From positions 90,751,955 through 90,815,954 of the forward strand of contig CM026386.1 in assembly GCA_014843695.1 (NCBI GenBank): 64,000 bases of DNA. The letters run 5' to 3'. The stretch's first letter is position 1, and every line of letters begins with the position of its first letter. The stretch comes from Archivesica marissinica. Taxonomy: Eukaryota > Mollusca > Bivalvia > Venerida > Vesicomyidae. Both the position numbers and the translations under genes were made by a program. This document shows positions 22,801-35,138 of the stretch, one piece after another. The notes beneath the pieces are model-generated. The model saw only the letters and a list, made by a program, of their open reading frames with translations. It had not been told where the DNA came from and made no database searches.

Positions 22801-23313
22801 ATGCGAGCGGGTAATACAGCTCAGACACAATGATATGCGAGCTTGTAATACAGCCCAGACACAATGATATGCGAGCGGGTAATACAGCCCAGACACAATG
22901 ATATGCGAGCTGGTAATACAGCCCAGACACAATGATATGCGAGCGGGTAATACAGCCCAGACACAATGATATGCGAGCTGGTAATACAGCCCAGACACAA
23001 TGATATGTGAGCTGGTAATAAAGCCCAGACTCAATAATATGCGAGCGGGTAATAAAGCCCAGACTCAACATCTATGCGAGCTGGTAATAAAGCCCAGACT
23101 CAACATGTATGCGAACTGGTAATACAGCCCAGACTCAACATGTATGCGAGCTGGTAATAAAGCCCAGACTCAACATGTATGCGAGCTGCTAATAAAGCCC
23201 AGACTCAACATGTATGCGAGCTGGTAATAAAGCCTAGACTCAAAATGTATGCGAGCTGGTACTAAAGCCCAGACTCAGTAAAATGCGAGCTGGTAACAAA
23301 GTCCAGACTCATG
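22801..23313 (+). repeat. 34/35-bp minisatellite, about 15 copies
   Basis: Units of GCGAGCTGGTAATACAGCCC plus AGACACAATGATAT (34 bp) on the left change to GCGAGCTGGTAATAAAGCCC plus AGACTCAACATGTAT (35 bp) on the right. The left copies alternate GCGAGCGGG and GCGAGCTGG. The array directly abuts the 5' end of the DIRS-like reverse transcriptase fragment, which reads into it for about 90 codons. Confidence 0.9.
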
Positions 23314-24249
23314 GATGTTTAGGCAAGAAGTTAAATCAAAGCAAATAAAACTGGAAATAATAATTAATGATACAAGGTATACTCAGAATTCCATAAGATT
23401 GCAGAGAGAAAAATTCTGCCTCCACGAAAAAGATGGCGAAGTTCCCGGATGAAGCCACACACGTGACAAGGACGACCGTGATTGGATACACCAGGCTTCT
23501 GTAGTGCGCGTTATGTAAAATGACCCCCTCGCTAAAAACCGGTGTCCGGCTGAGTGACACCCCGTGCGAACTGTAGTTACTACACTTTAAGCATTGTAGA
23601 AATTATAAACAAATTTACATTATACTATTGTAAATTGCGTTTTTCTCGCGACGAACGCTGTGTAACACTGCGAATTCGCATGCCCAAGCTTAAACAATAG
23701 TTTATTCAAGAATGGTACATAACATAGGAATAGTTGCAACTATCATTAGTTGCAAATCCTCATACGAAAATATATACAATCCAGGCACATACGTTCATCG
23801 AAGAAAATTCAATAGCGATGTAAATAAAATGTTAATTAGTTTGACATAGTTTTGTGTATGTACGGGTATAAGTGATGTTCGTGGGATTAAAGTATATGAG
23901 GACAGCTTTGGAAGCTACGCCCCACAACCCTGTTGTCTATTTCTCCATGTGCCGGTAGCACAAATGTGGCACATTTGAGCCTAGAACATATTACTATAAT
24001 TACGCTTTATTTAAAACACCGTTGTTACGTCATACCTTAACAATTATTAATATTGGACTGCTGTCAAAAGGCCAGATAATTATATTAAATCATACGCGTA
24101 CACATGTACGAAATAAACAATTTTAATTAGTAGGATCTTGTTATAAAAATGTGTGTTTTAAGTAAGATATAAACCTCAAACGGATCCAATATGTAGAATA
24201 TTGGTACTGTCTTCGGCGCAACGCGCCTCACACAGGCCAATATGTTACA
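23314..24249. other. Unannotated intronic sequence with one dispersed-repeat block
   Basis: About 23785-23850 (ACATACGTTCATCGAAG, then GCGATGTAAATA) resembles 52097-52145. The rest, up to the transposase start, shows no exon, RNA gene or transposon ends that I can recognise; a left terminal repeat for the Tc1 element was looked for and not found. Confidence 0.35.
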
Positions 24250-25250
24250 ATGGAGATTAGTAATCAGATTATTGGTATGCATTCCGCAGGAATGTCCTTT
24301 AAGGCGATAGGACGAAATCTGGGCTACCATTACACTGTTGTTAGCCGCTTAGTCCGGAAGCATGCGCAGACCGGAAGTGCAATCGACCGTCCAAGGTCGG
24401 GAAGACCTACTGTCACTACACCGCGAGAAGACAGGGATCTGATACGACTTGCTCGCCGAGAACCCTTCAGTACATGTCCTCATATTAGAAGACTGTGGTT
24501 ACCAAATCGACCCACCAGCACCAGAACAGTCCGTAATCGTCTCAAAGCGGCAGGATTAAAGGCCAGAAGAGTCATGAAACGTCCCTTGTTAAGAGACCAC
24601 CATAAACATGCACGTTTGGCATGGTGTTTGGCCAGACGAGACTGGAATCTGAAGACCTGGAGGAAAATTCATTGGTCAGACGAAAGTCGATTTTTACTGC
24701 ATGTTACTGATGGACGTAGACCTGTTTGGAGACACAAGAACACAGCTTATACCCCCAGCAACATGCATCCAACTGTTGCGTATGTAGGTGGCTCTGTTAT
24801 GGAGTGGGGATGCCTGTCCCATGATTGCAAGCTGGATTTGGTCACCATCAGGGGCAACTTAACCGGAGCTCAGTACATCCGTGACGTCCTACAGCTAGTC
24901 GTTGTCCCACATTTCGACAACCACCCACTTGCTACACGACCTCAGTACATGGGCGACAACGCCAGGCCTCACATATCACGTGCCGTAGTGGATTTCATGA
25001 GGGCCAATGCAGTGACAACTCTACCCTGGCCAGCGGTAAGCCCAGATCTGAATCCACTGGAGCATGTGTGTGACATTATAGGGCGGCGAATGGAGGCGCG
25101 GACCCCCCCCCCCCAGACCAGACTTTAGACCAGTTGGAAGCAGCTCTGCATTGTGAATGGATGTTATTGACCCGAGAACAGATCCGACGTTTGACTGGAA
25201 GCAGGATGGAGAGTGTCATCCGGGTACGTGGCGTGGCCACCAGGTACTGA
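24250..25250 (+). pseudogene. Tc1-type (DD34E) transposase, frameshifted
   Basis: 292 codons are open. Helix-turn-helix region at residues 1-60 with the AT-hook-like RPRSGRP, then catalytic Asp144 (HWSDESRF), Asp236 (MGDNARPH) and Glu271 (SPDLNPLEH); 34 residues separate the last two, as in Tc1 proteins. A run of 12 C at 25103-25114 shifts the frame, and the normal C-terminus (DQLEAAL ... RVRGVATRY) continues in another frame to TGA at 25248-25250. Length including that tail is near the usual 330-340 residues, with perhaps ten N-terminal residues missing. The family cuts and pastes DNA at TA sites; this copy is probably inactive. Confidence 0.9.
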
Positions 25251-25358
25251 TTAGTCTTACTGAAGACGTACTCTAGTGTCTTCAAAGACCATTTTTATGT
25301 GACAATAGCAATATTAACGCTCTTTCTGGGACTTGTCCATCCAAACTTTTGAGGGCTG
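25251..25358 (+). mobile_element. Right end of the Tc1-type element
   Basis: The sequence GACTTGTCCATCCAAAC followed by TTTTGAGGGCTG at about 25330-25358 is the complement of a typical Tc1 outer end, followed by a TA dinucleotide as expected of the target site. No matching inverted copy is visible ahead of the transposase, so the left end is lost or strongly diverged. Confidence 0.6.
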
Positions 25359-25972
25359 TATTTCATAGTAAAAACAGTACTTGTGATAACATGATGTAAT
25401 CTTTATTAAATTACAATCACAGCTAGCCATTGTTGCGTTTTGCCAGATGATTGTTCTCTCAGATGACATTAGCTTTTTCGAGTATTTCAGGGTTATTGCG
25501 GATTATACATGCTTTTGCCATTCGACATTGTGAAAATATCCGGGGATGCTTAACTGTTTTCTTTGTGTATAGTTACTGCTACAATAGGGGTCTCTGTGGC
25601 CGAGTGTGTATGGTCTTTCACTTCAAATCAATTGCCCCTCACTGCCGGAAGCTATCCGAAGGTCGGTGGTTCTACATGTGTATTGTTCGATTGTTCTACT
25701 ATCTACATATAGAAGGCTCGCGGAAGATCATTGGTTCTACAATGCAGTTGAATTTTTGAACGTGCGTGATGTTGGTCATTTAAAATTGAGGAAGTAATTA
25801 GGCAACTGTCCATGGCCTACCATGCAAACATTTGTGTTCATACGTTCCTCTAGTAACAAGGAACTTATATTCAAATGTGCAACATTTGTATACGAGGCAT
25901 ATGCAACAATGAAAGAAACCCATACATAATCCTATTGCATGTGCCTGTATTGTTTATTATGTACAACAACAC
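25359..25972. other. Unannotated sequence with a degraded tRNA-like patch
   Basis: At about 25590-25670, TCTCTGTGGCCGAGTGTG resembles an A box and is followed by CAATTGCCCCTCACTGCC and TCGGTGGTTCTA. It looks like a decayed tRNA-derived repeat, but the B box is too poor for a firm call. Nothing else recognised. Confidence 0.35.
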
Positions 25973-26372
25973 TATCACCGCGCTACCACCGCGCTATCAC
26001 TGCACTACCACCGCGCTATCACATCACTATTGTCACCGTGTTATCACCGCGCTATCAACGCGCTACCACCGCGTTATCACCGCACTATTATCACCGTGTT
26101 ATCACCGCGCTACCACCGCGCTATCACCGCACTATTATCACCGTGCTATCACCGCGCTACAACCGCGCTATCACCGTACCATTATCACCGTGTTATCACC
26201 GCACTATCAACGCGCTACCACCGCGCTATCACCGCGCTACCACAGCGCTATCGCCGCTCTACCACCGCGCTATCACCGCGCTACCATCGCGCTGTCACCG
26301 CGATACCACCGCGTTATCACCGCACTATTATCACCGTGTTATCACCGCACTATCAACGCGATATCAACACGC
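25973..26372 (+). repeat. 11-bp (and 14-bp variant) GC-rich minisatellite
   Basis: Tandem CACCGCGCTAC / CACCGCGCTAT units with interspersed CACCGCACTATTAT 14-mers and CACCGTGTTAT. No stops in any forward frame, so three overlapping open frames of 173-233 codons (25875-26731) appear; these are artefacts of the repeat. GC content is far above the surrounding AT-rich DNA. Confidence 0.9.
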
Positions 26373-26968
26373 TGCTACTGGGCTATATATATATTGGCCA
26401 TATTCTTATTGTGTTTTTCCAAAAGCAGTGTATATTGCTGATTTGCCGATTTGCCAATAAACTGACACTGAAACTGCTAATCTTCTATGATTGGTATATA
26501 TTCAGATGCATGTACTGGCCTGACATAGATTCTATGATTCAATGTGCGCCATTGGTCCAGATGGCTAGGGTCAGCGAATTTGGGTGTTCGTGGTCCACTT
26601 GCTATCTCCAGATGTTTAACTTGATGCTTATAACTTATGCCAAGCTAAATTCTGATCACCCGTGGAATCAGTCAATAAGTATGAATAGTCTGCTTGTGCA
26701 TGCAAGGATAGAATTCTGCAAGTACTGCTGAGGTGTCTCAGCTGGATGCTTCCGGTTGTAAACAATATGGAGGTTTTTTGAAAAGCTAGTGAAAAATGAT
26801 GTATTTTCTTCGAAACTGTGTTTGAAGAAGGGAATGAATATGAACTAGATGTGCTTTAGATGGTAGTATTATGTATGTGGAATGAACTGTATTCCAGCTG
26901 AACTATATTGATGAGTAACTATCTTTAGAAGGAGTCACAAATTGTTTATGCCAGGGGCGGGTCGATGA
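26373..26968. other. Unannotated sequence, probably 5' UTR of the following LINE in its right part
   Basis: No gene seen. The stretch from about 26730 (GTCTCAGCTGGATGCTTCC) to 26968 probably belongs to the LINE whose ORF1 follows; that is inference from position only. Confidence 0.3.
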
Positions 26969-27874
26969 CAGCGTGGTAAACGCAGGCGAAATAAATCGTC
27001 TCCTGGCCATCTCTCAATATTTCTAAAGAAACATAAAGAAAGCATTCAGAACAATAGCGAGGATAACGATAGTAATACTGACGATTGTGTGTCCATTTGC
27101 TCGTCACCAGAAACGGACGTTTCAGATACAGAACTTGTACCTGTGTCGACACCATCACTAAAACATGAAGGTATGGCTGAATTAACCGAGACAGGGCTCG
27201 TTAGTCTGGCCACTAAACGTGCACCAATCTTAGCACCGATTCTAGCAAACGAACTGTATGGTAAGCTGTTACCAACGGTACAGGAAATGGTCAAAACTGA
27301 GACTAAGAAACTGATCGATACTGAAATTGGTCCCCTGCTAGAAATTAATTCAAAACTTCAAAACGAGTTGAACGCTGTAAAACGGGAGCTCGACGAGCTA
27401 GACCAATATGGTAGGCGTATGTGCCTTGACATTTCAAACATCCCAGGCGATACAGGTTCTCCAAACGAGAATGTTAAAATCAAGATCCTGAACCAAGCTG
27501 CAAAGGTTGGCATCGCATTAACTGCTGCTGACATCGACAAATGCCACCGCAGAGGTACGCCCAAAGAGAGCTTGGATTACACACGCAGAGTTGTCGTCAA
27601 ATTCTCCAACTCAAGTGCGAGAGACAGAGTGTACACAAACAGGAAAATAGTTGGCGATGGTATATTTGTACAGGACCATCTCACTCCCCACCGTGAACGT
27701 ATGGCGTACGAGGCCCGTAAATTGAAACGCGACGGCATCTTCACCAAGTGTTGGATTTCTGGCTGCAGGGTGAAAGGTCAGGTAGATGACACGAGTACCC
27801 CTGTCATCATCAGAGACATGATTGACATACAGTGCCTTCGGGAGAAGAAGCCCCTTCCAGTTTACATGTACTAG
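26969..27874 (+). pseudogene. LINE ORF1 protein (L1-like, coiled coil plus RRM)
   Basis: The frame is open from 26969 to TAG at 27872-27874. A same-frame ATG at 26948 is followed six codons later by TGA (26966), probably an acquired stop. The protein has a basic N-terminus (KRRRNKS), an acidic Ser-rich stretch, a heptad-like region (LLEINSKLQNELNAVKRELD), an RRM-like part with LDISNIPGD and IDKCHRRG, and a C-terminal RNA-binding part (DRVYTNRKIVGDGIFVQDHL, then EARKLKRDGI). Such proteins coat LINE RNA. No endonuclease or reverse transcriptase follows in the next 1.6 kb, so this is an isolated 5' piece. Confidence 0.75.
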
Positions 27875-28861
27875 ATATATTGTATCTGTGTTTGAGTGGT
27901 GCTGGTGGACTCTGTTTTTGTTTACATCCCATTGCCGTCGTCCAGTGTGTATTCCCACGCTATCCTACTGTTACACATACAATTAATAATACAAACGCTT
28001 ACCTGTATTTAAAATCCATAATCGATATATCCGTCATACAAGTGCGCAGACGATCATGCTTGCAGACGATCTTCTTGCAGTTAATCCAATGTATATGTCA
28101 ATTTCACTTATAATGTATATTAATTAGTGGTATCCAACTTTTGGAAACAAATCCATCTTATTGCAACACATACAGAAATCGTTCAACGTTAATAACATTT
28201 ACAATTTATATTTATAAAAACAACATTTAAAAATTGTCATTTATTAAAACGTCACTGACCTAGCTGGCAGTGCAAGGGACATGTTTAAAAATAGTCTCAC
28301 TTTATAAAATGCTCGCTTTTTTCGAGCTCGTTTTTAGTATCGACCATGCCATTATACCTACATGGTTATTGTCCTAGTCATTTCACTTATATTATTTCAA
28401 ATGCAATATCAAAATGCAATCAGCGTCGTCGCATCTTGATATATACATGCAAAATTATACTGCTTTATTTTTACCCAATTCCAAATTAAAACAAATGTAA
28501 TGAGTTAAATTGAACTGAATGCAAACGGATGTTGTTGTTTTTAGGACTGTGTGTAGCATATGATTTTCTTCATCTTGACCTAATAGTACGAAGTAAACGC
28601 ATAACTGCTGATACCTTTAAACTTTAACCTGTGACTGCGTGTCAAAGGTAGCTTTAACCTGTGTGTCAAAGGTCGACTATCGTAGTTCAAGTTATTAGTC
28701 AAAATCTATATAAGGTGATAGGTTTTTAACTGGAGGTAGTTGTGATATAAAATATATCGTCGCAATTCTAGTTATTTAGAATGTAATCGACTTGAATGAC
28801 TGAACGAATAACTATACATTGTTCTAGCATTAAGTTTTGATCTATATTTAGTTGACATTTT
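27875..28861. other. Unannotated intronic sequence
   Basis: AT-rich and without a recognisable exon or repeat structure. If LINE ORF2 sequence ever followed the ORF1 above, it is deleted here. Confidence 0.4.
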
Positions 28862-29090
28862 TATACAAATTTATTTTAGCTCGATTGCGAAACAAGTTCT
28901 ATCAACTTATATTAATCACTCTCGAGACCTCAGTCCTGATGGAATCCATCGCCATTAAGGAGAGAGAAGAGGCAACGTGGAATTTAAATGTCTTGCCTAA
29001 GGACACAATCGTAACGGCTCCAGCGTGGCTCGAACTCCGGACCTTTTGCACCTGAAGCGAACGCGCATTCACTGCGCTATCACGACTTCC
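28862..29090 (-). mobile_element. tRNA-derived SINE, full-length copy, minus strand
   Basis: Read on the minus strand it starts GGAAGTCGTGATAGCGCAGT (near 29090), has a B-box-like GGAGTTCGAGCC, a middle with GATTGTGTCCTTAGGCAAG, and ends CGAGCTAAAATAAATTTGTA near 28862. It aligns end to end with the + strand copy at 38519-38753. The tRNA-like head supplies an internal RNA polymerase III promoter in this type of element. An Ala/Leu-rich open frame over it is not a gene. Confidence 0.8.
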
Positions 29091-29556
29091 ACGACATATC
29101 TATTTGAAATTGTAAAGGAACAATCTGTAGCAATTACCATTTTATTGATTGTTTTCCTGTTTCGTGGTGAAGCGAGCAAGGTAGCCTATTACATTAAATG
29201 TAGATCTATGAAACATGTACATGCTAGATTTTTTTTTGCGATTGCACGTTACTATTTTTATATGGACTTGTGTGTAAATGTTGTGTTTTTCACTTGGAGG
29301 ACTTTGAGGTGAAGTTATTTTGAATTTGTGCATTTATACACGTTTGCTTTACACCTGTCGTCTTCATTTGTTGCTATTTATATACTATACCTGTACTCTA
29401 TCACTTACTGGCCTTTCTTTACCTGGAGGACAAGTATATAGCGTCCATATAATCGGCGATTCGTCACGCTTGGTTCGGCAGCACACATAGTATGGCGACT
29501 AATTATAGCGGATCTGGTTGCGATAAAGTGATGCTGCAGAGTACATTGAAGCAATA
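29091..29556. other. Unannotated sequence, right part probably LINE 5' UTR
   Basis: Nothing recognised up to about 29440; the last 100 bp lead into the ORF1 start at 29557 and are probably part of that LINE. Confidence 0.35.
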
Positions 29557-30475
29557 ATGTCTTCACAACAGGCTACACGAGTAACAACACCTGTACAAAG
29601 TGGGCGGAAACGTAATGCCTCAGAGCCATGTAATACAGATTCAACAGTGAAAAAAGCACGTGTAACGGCAAGAGCTAAACGTAACCTTTATCAGTCAGTG
29701 CCGTCCGTGGACACGCGTAAACAAACAGAGTCAGTTCTATCCGTCGAACACTTGATTGCCAAGCTCACTGCAGACATGCATATGCAGCTTAGTGCTATGA
29801 ATGGACGTATGGATAAATTAGAATCCAGTTTAGAGCAGAGGATTTCAAACAAGGTAGCTCAAATAATCGACAAGAGGGTAAATACAGAACTTAGTCGTAT
29901 ACGCAAGGATGTTGACAGTCGATTGGAATCCTTTAAAGAGGAAATAAAGTCCGACATCTCCGCTGCCCTTCATGATATTAATGACAAAGTGAGGGTACTA
30001 TCCAATGGCGTACCAGTCAACTCGGGTCAAACGGATGTGAGCCTCAACATTGTTATAAGAGGTCTTCCAGAATCATCAAATGAAAACACCAGTGTTAAAG
30101 TGAACTCACTTATCCGGGACGGTCTTAAGGTTAGTGATGTAACCTTTAGTAAGGTTGAAACGAAGAAATCATCATCAAAACCTGGTAGTGTGATTGAATA
30201 ACTTTCGCACCATCTTAAGTGCCATGAAACAACATGATTTTACGGTTACAGGCTCTCGTGTTGTACGAGTAAATAGTGATAAACCACGTGAGCAAATGAA
30301 TCATCGGTCATCGGATCGGGAACCTGACTCTTACTCAGGTAGTGATCGAGGGCCAAGTTACGGTGGTAACCGTGGTGGTAATCGCGACGATTGGAACAGA
30401 GCAGACAGTCGTGGCAGGCACTACAATAGAACGAATGGGGGGGTGGACGGCGTGGTGGTTAATATATTAATATAA
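29557..30475 (+). pseudogene. ORF1 of a second LINE (coiled coil, RRM, Gly/Arg tail), frameshifted
   Basis: 214 codons from the ATG at 29557 encode a basic nuclear-localisation-like segment (KKARVTARAKRN), a long coiled coil (MNGRMDKLESSLEQRISNKV and onwards), and the start of an RRM-like domain (LNIVIRGLPESSNE). The frame ends at 30201; a second frame (30194-30475) continues with NNFRTILSAMKQ and a Gly/Arg-rich RNA-binding tail (YGGNRGGNRDDWNRADSRGR). The RRM is shortened at the junction, so a deletion with a frameshift is likely. It precedes endonuclease and reverse transcriptase sequence in the normal ORF1-ORF2 order. Confidence 0.7.
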
Positions 30476-33400
30476 AGCCGGTTTTTGGAATGTTCGTGGC
30501 TTTAATATGAATCCTGATTCTGATAATTTTTTATTACGATCTTCTTGTATCATACAGTATAACTTTGATAAATTAGCTTTAGCTGAAACTCATTTAATAG
30601 ATGATAATGTTTTAACTGTTGAAGGTTCGGTCATAACCGGAAACATATTCATAGAAATGCCAGGTCAGGGTCTGGTGGTGTTGGATTTTTAATTAAAGAT
30701 ACACTATGTGATATATTTGATATTTCTGTTTTGAGTGATTCTTGAGATATCTTTTGGCTCAAAATGGTTCACAAGTTTGAGCAGTTCACCTTGATGCCAT
30801 GTGTCTGTTACTTGCCACCAGAAAATTCATATCGCTATTTTAACGTAAACACCTTTTATGATTGCCTTTTGACAGATATCTATGCTTTTCAGAATGATGG
30901 TATGATATATGTATGTGGGGATTTCAACAGTCGATGTGGGGGATTGGACGACTTTATTGCGGGCGTAGATAATATACCGCCTGGTAACATTATATATTTC
31001 ACAACTAACTTTTATGGAGAAATGTTCGTTGATTTCTTGATAAACACAAATATGTGTATGCTTAATGGTAGATGTTCTTCGAATAATTTTACCTCCGTGT
31101 CTGTTAAAGGGTCGTCTGTTGTTGATTACTGTATTGCTACTCATGATAATTTATGTAACATGATTGATTTTGAGGTTGTTTTAACATCACAACTAATAAA
31201 TACATCTGGTGAAATCCGGATCTTAGCACCAACTGCTGTCATGGAATATTGTTAGTGATACCAGTTCATATCATACGAAATATATTTCAAACGAGGGTAC
31301 GTCTTATGATAGATTTGATCTTAGTAATGTAAATAATTATTTCATGAATAGTCCTTCTGCTGTGTTACAGATAAATAAGTTCATTCAAAAAGTAGAACAA
31401 TGTTTTCGTTCGCAGAATGATATTGATCTCGTATATGAGGACTGGTGTAATGTAGTGAAACAAAACATGTATAAAGATATTCCTTTCAAAACTATAAAGA
31501 GTGGGTGCAGGAATAAAATGCGTAAACCTGGTAAATCTTGGTGGAGTGAAAATTTAACTAATGTTATGATGGTTAAATTGTTCCCATCGTAATGCTAAAT
31601 TAAAATTCAAAACTGAATATGTTCAAGCACGTACATTTTTTGATCGGGAAGTACAAAAGGCTAAACGATTTTATTGGTATTCCATGCAAAACGAACTTCT
31701 AACAGACTGTAATGTGGACCAGACTAAGTTCTGGAAGTCGATCGGGAAAATTGGCGTAGGTAATTGTAAGAGTAAGCAAATACCGATGAAAGTTACCTTA
31801 GAAGATGGGTCTACTTCTACTTGTGTCGATGATGTTCTATTTAAGTGGGACACTGATTTCAGTTCTTTATTTAACAAAGTGTAAGTGAGCCCGTGGCTAC
31901 TGAAAATAGTAATACTATTGATGGTGTACCATTTAATGAACATATTTCTTTGTTAGAGGCCAAGATGGCCGTAGATAAGGTCAAACGTGGTAAAGCTTGT
32001 GGAGTAGACGAACTTCCAACGGAAGTATTAAAAAATGATACCACTATATTGTTTCTGCATGCCTTATATAATATATGCTTTGAGAATGGTATTACTCAAT
32101 CATTATGGAATAGATGTATTATTAATCCAATTGCAACGTCTGCAACAGCTGATCCTACAGACCCAATGTCTTATAGAGGCATTTCTCTAGCTTGTACAAC
32201 ATACAAGATATACTGTAATATATTGAATGATAGATTGAGTTCTTGGGTTGAAGACAATGGCATATTGGCAGATGAACAGAATGGTTTCCGTAAGAAGAGA
32301 AGCACTTCCGATCAAAGTTCGTCTTTAGTTAATTTAGTTGAAACACGAAAGAAACTTAAGCAATGTACCTGTGCAGCTTTTATAGACTCTATAGCTTACG
32401 ATTTCATTAATCGTTCTAAATTATGGACAAGATTAAATGATATAGGTATTTCTGGTAAAATGGTTCTAGCCATAAAGTCACTCTATTCATCTGTCGCCTC
32501 TTGTGTTAGAATTAACTCATTTAAAACAGACTGATTTAAATGTTCATTTTGGATTGAGACAAGGCTGTGTGTTATCACTCTTGTTGTTTAATTTATATAT
32601 CAATGACCTAGCTGTATATCTTAAGTCCTTTGATATTGGTATTAATATAGATAATGAAAATGTTTGCATACTCCTATATGCTGATGACATTATTTTACTA
32701 GCTAAAGATGAATATGACTTACACATTTTGCTAAATGCTCTGAACGATTGGTGTTGTCTTAAGGATATGTCAATTAATGCCGGTAAGAGTAAGATAGTGC
32801 ACTTCAGTCCATATAGCCGGGCGAGGTGTGAGCATATATTTGAATGTGGAAATGAACAGCTATCCGTTGTTGACAGATATACATACCTCGGTGTTGTTCT
32901 TCAGGAACACCTAGATTTTAATGTTACAGCTAAGATGGTTGCTCAGCATGCAAGTCGTGCGTTAGGATTATTGATAGCTAAATGTAATATTTCGGGAGGG
33001 GTATCGTATAATATATTCACCAAGCTATACGACACTGTTGTTTGGCCTGTAATTGCGTATGGTGCCTCAATATGGGGGTATAAATCCTTTCATTGTATAA
33101 ATGCTGTCCAAAACCGTGCTATGCGGTTTTATCTTGGTGTCGGCAAGTATACACCCAATGCAGCCGTTTCCGGTGAAATGGGTTGGCAACCTCCCATTGT
33201 CCGTCAATGGAAAACAGTTTCTACGTTTTGGATATGAATTTCCAATACAAATAACTCGAGATTGAACAAAGGAATTACACTTTGGGCAAACGGGAAATCT
33301 GCTTCCTGTAAAAACTGGTTCTATTTTGTTAAGAAACATTTTACGGATAATGATTTTGCAGAATTTTGTAACTTATCTGCTCCAATATCTAAGCCTCATT

Positions 33401-33904
33401 GTGTCGAATGTGTGGAAAAATTTGGTATGAACAAATATATAACAGATTCTATAAATAGCCTCTATAAATAGCATTCATGGTACTACTGGACGAGGTCGTA
33501 ATAAATTAAGAACGTATTGTAAGTTTAAGCATGTATTTGAACCTGAGGAATATTGTAAAATGATTTTACCTACACGACACAAGTCGGCATTTAGTAAATT
33601 TAGATGCGGTGTTGCACCAATCCGTCTAGAAACCGGAAGGTATGAGAATTTAAGATTAGACGATCGTAGATGTCCTTTTTGTAATGTGATAGAAGATGAA
33701 CATCACGTTTTATTGGAATGTGCCATATATAATGATCTAAGAACTGTACTATTGCAGAAGGCAATATTAGCTGACCATAATTTCTGTAATATGACAAAAC
33801 GTGATCAATTTCTATTTCTATTCAGTAATCAATCAGTGATAAGACTTTGTGCCAAAACCTGTTTTAATATACTACACCGTCGTTACTTTTACCTTTGTAA
33901 ATAA
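30476..33904 (+). pseudogene. ORF2 of the second LINE: AP-type endonuclease and reverse transcriptase, multiply broken
   Basis: Endonuclease traces: FWNVRGFNMN, ALAETHL (30560-30600), VCGDFNSRCG (30911) and GSSVVDYCIA (31110). Reverse transcriptase: MSYRGISLACTTYKIY (32167), NGFRKKRSTSDQ, then the catalytic LLYADDIILLAKDE (32672) in a second frame. A C-terminal finger CPFCNVIEDEHHVLLEC is at about 33670. At least seven frame changes or stops separate these parts, so no working protein remains. The catalytic YADD is retained. The YRGI form of motif 1 is shared with the LINEs at 39 kb and 59 kb; clade not assigned. Confidence 0.8.
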
Positions 33905-35138
33905 TGCCCTTTTTGTGTTAATTACTATATATCTATGATTTTTACAGACTACAAGAAGCAGCTGCTAATTAGATCATTCTCGATCTGATCCTGGGTGATA
34001 ACTGATTTTGTAAGATATTTCTTAATAGCGCACTAGTGCTTGTTTTTCGATTCAGTGTTTTATACCATTTTGTTTTATTTCGTATTTAAATATAAATAAG
34101 CATTAACTAATAGTAGTGTGGGATTTTATAATGTGATATATTTTGTTGCAATATGTCTCGTATAATTCTATTCAGAATGGCTATATGATTGTTTACATTT
34201 GTGTTTGCATTACATGTACGTACATAGATGAGACTTTAATAAAGATTAATACTAAAACTAAACTGGTACTGTATTATACATGTATATATACTTGCGGGAA
34301 CAACTTGGGTATAATCATGGTCATTTCATAATAATGAATATCATTTTCAATATATACATGCAACATATCGCAACGAGGTGTAGTTTTTTCACACGTTATT
34401 GTTCACTATTGTACTATACTATATATGAGTGTCCATCTTATCTGTTGAAACATTACATGATTATACATAATTATACTGATACTGCATTCTGGTTGGGCAG
34501 GGTGCGGTATTTGTATGCCAATGCCGATTGAATATATCTTACACCGTTACGACGTACACTTATTGACTTATTATCAGAAGTTCAATCCGATCCGTGTTGT
34601 ATCGTGCCCGATGTGATTGCGATATTGACTTGAATTTACTAAAAATAGGCCTTTCATAAAAAGGTTGTATAATTATACTATATACACTAATCTATCCCTG
34701 GTAGACAACTCAAATTTTAATATGATGACCTTCACGGATAGTAGTCCTTCTTGAATTTTAGAATCAATTATAATTTATTGACATATTAGAATAGGAAATG
34801 CTTTAGACATCTAAAAAGCATATACTTTTTACGTTTCATAGACTTCTCTAGTTATATGTTTTTTCATCAGCTGGGTGTCCCTTCTTGGTTATACTTTTAT
34901 ACGATCTATCGTCATTCTTCATTCTCGTTTCTTTGATTTTATACCCACATAGGTAATGACATAGGAGCATGGAGCATGCCGATCGGTTTGCATTAGTTTA
35001 GGGGTCATGCTTGTATCAAAGCCATGACTTACTTTTCTCGGACACATACAAAGTTGTTGGTGTACTTTAATCACATATCTGCATGTCACGATACGAGTCA
35101 TTAGTAACTTTGCTTCTTATTCGAATATCCCATATGCT
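33905..35138. other. LINE 3' untranslated part followed by unannotated sequence
   Basis: The first 350 bp probably belong to the LINE above; TTTAATAAAGATTAATAC near 34235 looks like a LINE 3' end. From about 34300 to 35138 nothing is recognised. Confidence 0.35.

Noticed and set aside
25590..25690. Possible tRNA gene with a Leu/Ser-type A box
   Set aside because: The B box and stems are too degraded to fold; at most a tRNA-derived repeat remnant.
25875..26731. Three overlapping open frames of 173-233 codons with His-Arg-Ala-Thr periodicity
   Set aside because: All come from the stop-free 11-bp repeat read in three frames.
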